DNA of 64,000 nt from Linyphia triangularis (lineage: Eukaryota > Arthropoda > Arachnida > Araneae > Linyphiidae). Below are positions 57,966 to 64,000 of the stretch, piece by piece. The stretch spans positions 15,238,501 through 15,302,500 of the forward strand of contig OZ021729.1 in assembly GCA_963978545.1 (NCBI GenBank), written 5' to 3'. Under the pieces are notes generated by a model. That model saw only the letters and a program-made list of their open reading frames with translations, was not told the origin of the DNA and made no database searches. Every line of letters starts with the position of its first letter. Positions within the stretch are counted from its first letter, which is position 1. The position numbers and the translations under genes are program-made.

Positions 57966-58164
57966 TGTATTTATCTGCAAATATATAATACAGTGATTAT
58001 TATGACATTAGTCACCTTACTTTTCGGTCTCACCTTGTATGTTTCAAATGGATTGAATTTTGGCTATAATACTAGGGCAAAGGCTAATAGTCCCTCCAAA
58101 AATTGCAGTGGAATTTTGGACTATTGGTTTACATGACGTAACGCATATTAATGATTGAAGAATT

Positions 58165-58870
58165 AATTAGGGGGGTGGAACATAGTAGAACTTTCAATTA
58201 CAATATGAAAATGCTCATTGCATTTAAATTTGATACGAAATAATATTTATCATTTTCAGATTTTCGCTGCAATAATTTTTACACGGGCAGAAAAAAAAAA
58301 CAAGAAGAAAAAAAAAAAGAAAAAGAAAAAAAAACACCACGAGATTGGCAGTGTTAATCTATAAACATTAAATTATTCTTTCTTGTGGGTGAAACAGAGC
58401 AAAATCAATCTGTGAAGGAAGATGCTCAAGGGAGAAAACTATGTCAATGGGTTAGTTTTTTAACTTTTTGCACTTTTATTGCATTTTTACGGTAATTATA
58501 GAGGTGGGGATGTTTAAAACACCTTAAGTAGCATTAGCGCAGAGATTTGATCAAAATCGTTTAAGCCTTCTTTTTAACTATTGTTAAAAAACATGATTTT
58601 TTCGTGATTTTTTACGATTTCAACCTGATGTGCATTCTCAAATTTGACTAAAACCCCAATGGTAAATCCCATAGCCACCCATTAACCTATTCATCAAATT
58701 TAAATATCGTACGTCAATTTGTTCGATAGTTATGTTGATCACGCATACAGAGACAAATATTTTTTCTAGACCACTTTTTTGAAATCAGGATGTTCCAAAA
58801 CATGGAGAAATGAATAATAATTTTTTTTTTTTACCGAAAACAATATTTTCATTACCTTTTGTGAACCTTT
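58165..58870 (+). mobile_element. Family A dispersed element, copy A8
   Basis: Starts TTAGGGGGGTGGAACATAGT then AGAACTTTCAATTACAAT. It contains AGAGGTGGGGATGTTTAA, CACCTTAAGTAGCATTAGCG, AACATGATTTTTTCGTG, CCAATGGTAAATCCCATAGC and CCAAAACATGGAGAAATG. An A-rich purine tract lies at 58,290-58,335. Confidence 0.82.
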
Positions 58871-59675
58871 TGCACTCCAGAGGTGACTCTCACTCGCTAC
58901 ATGATTTGATGCCGCAACTCGAGAGGACCACTAGGTTTGATGCGGAAATTCGATGCAAGACCAATGACTGTGTTTAGTTTCTTTGAAGAGGATATGTGAT
59001 CGCAAACCAACCAAAAATGGTGGAAAAAGTCTCGAGTTGCTGGACCCTCCTCGCAAAAAATGCCTGGAGTGGAAAGGATTAATATATGTGGGTGATTGAA
59101 ACAAAAATAGACCATCAATTTTAGTTTTAAATATGAAAATTATTTTTAAAATAAGAATAGAGTTTAAAACTTATAAAGAATACCGTTCAAACAACATCGG
59201 ATGCACTTGCATCAATGAAAATTAATACTCTATTCCATCCTTCCCTCGACGCAATGAATTCTTAGATCTTAGATCGTAAATAAATTCTGTAGTGCTTGTC
59301 TGAGGAGTTGGCCATTGCTACTTTATCTAAGATAGTTCCCAATGGGGAATAAGAATGAAAAAGAGAATAAGGCGGTGAGCGCTTGCCAGAGCAAATAACA
59401 TGTAGGGGGGTGAAGAGAAAGCTAAGCAGATGCTCGTACTAAAGAAGAGTACATGGGAACACTTAAAAGGTATGGCACATTTGTCAAATCTATGATAATA
59501 AATGTAATATTTAAAAACAGGTATATTTTAAAGACAAAAAATAAAAAATAAACAAATTAAAAAAAAGACATAGACCATACAAACTTGTATGGCATATGTC
59601 TTAAAGAAAATATAAATCAATAAAACAAAAATACAATCATGAAATGGTGCATCCGTTGTTGGGTGAATTTAAATT
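58871..59675. other. No recognisable gene; small hairpin at 59,567-59,601
   Basis: The segment AGACATAGACCATAC and GTATGGCATATGTCT flank a short AAACTT loop (59,567-59,601). Because it lies 75 bases beyond the stop of the jockey-like remnant, it may belong to that element's 3' untranslated region. The minus-strand frame 58,897-59,118 has no motif. Confidence 0.5.
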
Positions 59676-60060
59676 CTAAAGACTCATGACAATTGCCCAT
59701 GATGGATCGTGATGAATCGCCCTGGATTTCTTAAACTTCTGCTCCACAATAGGATCATAATTAATAATGACTCTAATGTTGGGGTGCTCACTATTTTTAA
59801 TTTTAACATGATTATTGTGTGATATAATTAAGATACAGTCGTCAATTGAGTCCAGGCCCAAGTCTCTCTGGATGATCTTGTTACTCACAATCCAGGGTGC
59901 ATTTGTCATTTCTCTGGCTATTTTATTTTGGAGAGTTTGTAACTTTTTCCGGTCGAATTTCTTTGCTGTTGCTCACACAGGGCAGCCGTATGAAAGGATT
60001 AGTTTAATAACTGATTTGTAAAGGTAAAACTTTAGTCTCTAAACTAGTTTTTTATTCTTT
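59676..60060 (-). pseudogene. C-terminal remnant of a jockey-clade non-LTR retrotransposon
   Basis: Minus-strand translation reads LYKSVIKLILSYGCPV, a stop, then ATAKKFDRKKLQTLQNKIAR and MTNAPWIVSNKIIQRDLGLD. This is the region after the reverse transcriptase domain in jockey elements, whose usual form is YGCPVW followed by LQ..QNK..R...NAPW.V.N..I.RDLG. The stop is a TGA exactly where the conserved tryptophan codon TGG is expected (about 59,976). Another in-frame stop lies upstream of LKFYLYK, and the catalytic core is not present. The frame then runs to a natural-looking stop at 59,676. Confidence 0.82.
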
Positions 60061-60805
60061 GCCTAAGGGGGATGCAAGGACATTAGTGTGACAGTCACCT
60101 GGAATTGAATTATACAATACAGCTGCTTCTATAGTAACTGAAAGGTGGTCACATGACCGGGTAACATATTTGCATAAATCACTCACTCTATATTAGTCAA
60201 GCATATCAAGTGCAAGTAGATTCTGAATGGCTCTGAAAATTACGGAAACGCGATTTAAAATCAAGTCCGTAATAGTAGTGAACTTGTACGCCAAAAACAC
60301 TAAAAATAAATTATTAATTGTAAAAATAAACGCTTAAATTGATTCAAGTAAACTAAAATTATTGATCCGATACATCGAAGTAAAGTGAAGAGAATCAGTT
60401 GTAGTGATGGAAGGTTCCCACGATATTCTAAACAAACCGGTGCTTAGATAGAAAAACCAGCAGACAAAAATGACTTAAGTAAGTTAATACCTAACACGGC
60501 GGGTTTTTTTCGTAACAAAATGTAACAAATTTTTGGCCTGAAAGGTCTAATTTTAAGCAACATATTGCCTTTGTATTTCGGCTATAATCATCTTCCGAAA
60601 TATATAGTCATTCGGCTATAGTCATGATCTGTTGTTCTTTGCTTTGCGCTGTACATTTATTGCCATTCAAAACCATAACTAAGATCTATTTATGAATTTA
60701 AGGATCTCGCTGATACAAATGTTTATACAACAGTTCGACTAACTCTTGTGTACAAATCTTTATCAAAGCCATACTCAGAATAAGTTATGCTATTTTTTTC
60801 ATCAG
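60061..60805. other. AT-rich sequence upstream of the plus-strand exon candidate
   Basis: Possibly the decayed upstream part of the jockey-like remnant in its first 150 bases, then unremarkable sequence. Ends with the polypyrimidine tract CTATTTTTTTCATCAG. Confidence 0.5.
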
Positions 60806-60951
60806 GATATTCCAGTTGACGAATCTTGGGATCTCAAGATCCTCGTCAATGGAATGCGCCCACTTTCGTTTGGGTCTGCACCTAATTCGGGATCCCTTTG
60901 TCTTGTAATTGAAGATCCTGAATGTTTAAGGAGAGGGAATCGATTCGGTAG
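60806..60951 (+). CDS. Candidate internal exon of an unidentified protein gene
   Basis: A strong acceptor, CTATTTTTTTCATCAG, precedes 48 open codons with balanced base composition and third-position variety, unlike the AT-rich surroundings. The peptide starts DIPVDESWDLKILVNGMRPL, contains a small-residue turn (SFGSAPNSGS), a hydrophobic strand (LCLVIEDPE) and ends CLRRGNRFG. Two donors are possible: TCG|GTAGGT (exon end 60,947) or TAG|GTATGT (exon end 60,951); the second fits the consensus better. The frame is not broken by repeats. No family is recognised with confidence, and neighbouring exons are not found in the window, so it could also be a recent or decayed exon. Confidence 0.48.
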
Positions 60952-61274
60952 GTATGTCCAGAAAATTTAATGTGATGAAATGTAATTTTATTTGATTGCT
61001 TTAAATTCAGTTTTTTTTTTTTTTCTTCTTTTTCTTGAGCTAATACAATTTTTTTTATATTTTACCTCGTAGTAGTAAATAGAATTCAGTACCAACTAAA
61101 TGCTTTGTGTTGAGCAATTAACATTGTGTTATGATTTTGAAAACTACAGAACTTGGTTTAAATAACAAAAACTAATAAGATCCATTTATGAAATTATATT
61201 ATTCTATTATTATTAGAAAATTATAGAAATTATATTATTAGAAAAATACCCCATTCCACATCTATGAAATTACA
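60952..61274. other. AT-rich stretch, nothing recognised
   Basis: T-rich tract at 61,010-61,036, no element ends or frames. Confidence 0.6.
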
Positions 61275-61455
61275 GCCGACCAAACGGTATAGTGGTTAGC
61301 GTGCTAGCTTCTAGACCACGAAGTTGCGGGTTCGAGTCCCGTGGTAGGCATGGGTGTTTGTAAATGTATGAAAAGCTTGTCTAATGACGAATTTTTTAGG
61401 CGCATTATAGCCCTCGTGTTGCTGACGGCGCCAAATAGTCTGAAAACAACCAACC
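61275..61455 (+). mobile_element. tRNA-derived SINE, copy 2, with perfect 11-bp target duplication
   Basis: Same structure as the copy at 50,177: GCCGACCAAACGG start, A-box region TATAGTGGTTAGCGTGC, B box GGTTCGAGTCC, body with GGTGTTTGTAAATGTATG, CTAATGACGAATTTTT and GGCGCCAAATAGTCTG, and tail AAAACAACCAACC. Flanks ATGAAATTACA (61,264-61,274 and 61,456-61,466) are identical, indicating target-primed insertion that has not decayed. The minus-strand frame 61,311-61,526 is an artefact. Confidence 0.94.
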
Positions 61456-61510
61456 ATGAAATTACACGAAATAATTTTGCCCAGCAAAACTGAACAAATA
61501 TGCGTCATTC

Positions 61511-61624
61511 TCCCCCCCCCCCCCATTCATTTTGACAAAATCCAAATCCAATATATTTTAACTTTATTGGTTAATAGCATTACCTTAAATAAAATTATAA
61601 AAAAAAGAGAAGGGGGGGGGGGGG
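61511..61624. repeat. Paired C-run and G-run
   Basis: A run of about 13 C (61,511-61,523) and a run of about 13 G (61,612-61,624) lie 88 bases apart on the same strand, so they could pair as a hairpin in single-stranded nucleic acid. Homopolymer lengths are uncertain in any assembly. Confidence 0.7.
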
Positions 61625-62405
61625 GCGAAGATACCGCGCATTAAGATTTAAATTACGAGAATGATCCAACCATAATTGTTATACACAAAAAGATAATCAG
61701 TCGGTAAATTATTAAACTCTCTAATATAACCAATTAAACATTACATAAAATAAATTAAATTATGCATCTTCAGTCCCATTAAATCTATAGCAGCCAAATC
61801 ACAATTCATCGCCAAATCTGATAACCCTTCCGCATAACAGTATGCACCAACAGGTTCATAGTTGTTAATGGTGCATGACTCTCTGAATATTGTACATAAT
61901 TTTTACAACTGCATTAATCCATCTCGCTTCCGTGGTTCCCCCGACGCTCTTCAGCGTGGAACACATGTTCTATTTTTTTTCGTTTGATTCTATCCCCCCC
62001 CCTCCCCCACCCACACATTCCCCTTTCAGTGTAGCGTTACAAAATAGTGGGTGTTAATCCGCTATTGTGCTGAACTGAATGTGCTTTTTTTAGAGGAAGG
62101 GAATTCTCTAGTTTTGACATGTAAGTTTAGTAATAGCTGTCTAGAATATTTTGTGTGAAATATTTTATTAATATTGCATTAAATTTATTGCCATTTTTAA
62201 AAGGTAATTCAAAAGTCAAAAACTTAATGGTATTTGCGAAAAGTATGGAATATTCAATATTCCATTTGTGAAAAGTAATAGTCAATAACTTAATGTTGTT
62301 TGTTAAAAGTATTGCAATAGTCAAAATCAAGTCCATTACAAAATCAAGCTGAATCTTAGCAGATAGATTTGTTTCGGTGACAATTCATTCTATCAAATTT
62401 TGGGT

Positions 62406-62438
<33 letters not shown>

Positions 62439-62743
62439 ACATAGATTTGATGGTTTTCTCCGAAGGGGTCCAGCACTATGCAATGTCGATTTGTGCTCAA
62501 AATCACTAAAATCGTAATTACCAATGAAAGTTGACAATTCATATAAAGGATTCACATTAAAAACTCTGCTTTATGGGTTAATTTTTTTTTGAATCTGTAA
62601 AAATAATTGTGAAATTTTTTCAAATATTGAGTCATATCCCCTCAAACAAGTATATTTTGTGGTAAGTAGATGCTACGAAACCATTTGAGCAATAAATGTA
62701 GTAAATTATTCAGGGGATATACTCTTAAACAGTACACCAGCGG
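61625..62743. other. No gene; moderately complex patch at 61,780-62,060
   Basis: The patch includes CTCGCTTCCGTGGTTCCCCC and CGACGCTCTTCAGCGTGGAA with a small palindrome (CGCTCTTCAGCG). An A-run of more than 25 bases is at 62,408-62,436. The minus-strand frame 62,127-62,336 shows no motif. Confidence 0.45.
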
Positions 62744-63471
62744 TTTAAGGGAACTTTTTTTTTTATTATTTAAGCATTTCAAATTATAATTTTTAGATAT
62801 TTGAAAGTATTACGAAGTAATAACTAACTTTTATTTAAAAAGAAAAGTACACATAGCGCTCTAAATTGTCAACATTTTGAAATTTTAAATTTTTTTATTA
62901 AATTTCAAATTCTATCTACATTTTTATTTTTGAATATTATTTCCTGATTTTTAAAAAAAAATATTCCTAGTAATATACTCTAAAGTTTTACGTATCGGAT
63001 TTTGAATAAGTAAAACAGATTTCGAGAAAATCGATAGTTACTTCACTTATAGGTAAAAAAAAGAGTACATTTTTTTTTCTACATTTAAATTATAAAACAA
63101 AACAACAAAAAAATAGCTTTTATTATATTTAAAAATCCTTGCCTATTTTTGTCAAATAGATCATTAGATTAACACACACAATATTTCAAGCCATTTCATT
63201 CATATTTGCTGAAGTTTAAGCATTTTGAGTAAAGCGGGAACTCCAAAAACCACGAACTGAGAAAAGTGTGTTCGAAACATCGAAGGACCTATTACAGAAA
63301 TGCTAAATTCTACAAACAAATATAATTTTTCCACAATTGCAGTTATCGGATCAGCTCAAAAATTTTCCAGAATAAGGAGAAGGTTTTAAAAATTATAAAC
63401 AAGCATAAAATAGAAAATTAATATTTTTATAGTTTTTTTATGCAAACAATGGGTGCCCAGTCCCTTAAATA
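62744..63471. mobile_element. Family B dispersed element, copy B2
   Basis: Matches copy B1 (33,359-34,047) in direct orientation over about 0.7 kb with many substitutions and small indels. Ends are TTTAAGGGAACT (left) and AGTCCCTTAAA (right), weaker than in B1. Shared internal words include CTCTAAATT, CCTATTTTTGTCAAATAGAT, CATATTTGCTGAAGTTT, CACGAACTGAG and GTTCGAAACATCGAAG. Confidence 0.8.
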
Positions 63472-63860
63472 GCTGGACCAGATCATTTCATCCGATGAAA
63501 CAAAATAAAATAGTACACATAGAAATAAACCCATAAAATTATCGAATAGTTAGCATAAACGCAATCAGCATACATCTATTCAAGAATAACTTTCTCTTGA
63601 ATAAACAGGTTGATTAGCTTTCATTTGTCGTAATGATCCAGCATTTTCACATAACACACGTGGCTCTAAGTATACAACCACGTTGAAAGTATCGCATTGG
63701 TGCAATTAGATGATTGGAGATTGGTTAGTTGGCTTGTACGCTCAACGACCTATTTTTTTTGCACTATCGTATTTATTGCAATGTTTTTAAATTATGTGTA
63801 CATATTATGGAACTACTTTATGTTTTATTTGTAATTGTTTTATATTCATTTGTAGTTATT
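63472..63860. other. No recognisable feature
   Basis: AT-rich sequence between family B copy B2 and the partial palindromic element at the window end. Confidence 0.5.
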
Positions 63861-64000
63861 GCTAGGCTTGGGCGATGTTAACATTTCTGCATCGCGATAT
63901 ATCGGGAAGCAAACATCACGATGCCACGATATATCGCAATGTTAATTATATATATTGTAAAATTTTATTAAATTCATGTATGGAAGGTTATTTTAAATAA
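63861..64000. mobile_element. Possible DNA-element end with CGATATATCG repeats, cut by the window edge
   Basis: TAGGCTTGGGCGATGTTAAC is followed by CATCGCGATATATCG and CACGATATATCGCAATGTTA. A GGGCGAT start followed by repeated ATCGCGATATATCG words is typical of widespread small DNA elements, but the other end is outside the window. Confidence 0.4.

Larger units (their letters stand above)
57437..58037. mobile_element. Palindromic mariner-derived foldback element
   Basis: Left arm 57,437-57,741 and right arm 57,747-58,037 are reverse complements around a 5-base centre. Ends are CAAGGTGAGACCGAAAAGTA then AGGTGAC, flanked by TA on both sides (57,435-57,436 and 58,038-58,039), the target duplication of Tc1/mariner elements. 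Each arm is the 3' terminal part of a mariner element, including the end of the transposase gene reading toward the outer end. The right arm lacks about 15 bases near the centre compared with the left. Confidence 0.92.

Overview
This looks like a eukaryotic, AT-rich, repeat-dominated intergenic or intronic window. It is most likely from an invertebrate and plausibly an arthropod, but the sequence does not fix the species. The support is indirect: no bacterial-style gene packing, many A/T homopolymers and microsatellites, canonical splice-site contexts, and remnants of mariner, hAT-like and jockey-like elements plus tRNA-derived SINEs. Almost all open frames over 60 codons are low-complexity or chance frames, and no complete protein gene can be supported. 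Two short segments look like real host exons. One is on the minus strand (3,303-3,463) with a start codon in good context between an acceptor and a donor. The other is on the plus strand (60,806-60,951).

Layout. 1-5,800: a small MITE, an 88-bp higher-order minisatellite, the candidate minus-strand exon, and the first copies of a dispersed ~0.65 kb inverted-repeat element (called family A here). 7,985-15,480: a 7.5 kb satellite of ~161-bp monomers, with a 1.9 kb higher-order unit duplicated inside it. The monomer closely resembles the arm of a dispersed foldback MITE (family D here) with copies at 5.4, 17.2 and 20.8 kb. 16-22 kb: an 641-bp hAT-like MITE with a perfect 8-bp target duplication sits inside a larger inverted-repeat element, followed by long (AAAT)n and (AAT)n arrays. 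22.3-26.6 kb: a three-level nest, with family A split by a 3.5 kb hAT-like element that is itself split by a 2.9 kb element with CAGGGTGTCCACAG ends. 26.6-42 kb: mostly unrecognised AT-rich DNA with a MITE, a 141-148 bp minisatellite, a second dispersed family (family B here) and several GC-richer unique islands. 42-64 kb: two decayed jockey-like retrotransposon tails, two SINE copies with target duplications, a palindromic mariner derivative with transposase C-termini on both arms, a foldback element, a Helentron-like 3' end, more family A copies and the plus-strand exon candidate.

How it fits together. The sequence history is transposon insertion followed by local tandem amplification. The GC-richer unique islands (about 28.3, 38.5, 41.4, 45.7, 49.8, 54.8 and 57.0 kb) are the only non-repetitive places where host regulatory function seems likely; one carries a CTCF-like site. 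Family letters A, B and D are labels made for this report. Similarities were judged by eye, without database searches.
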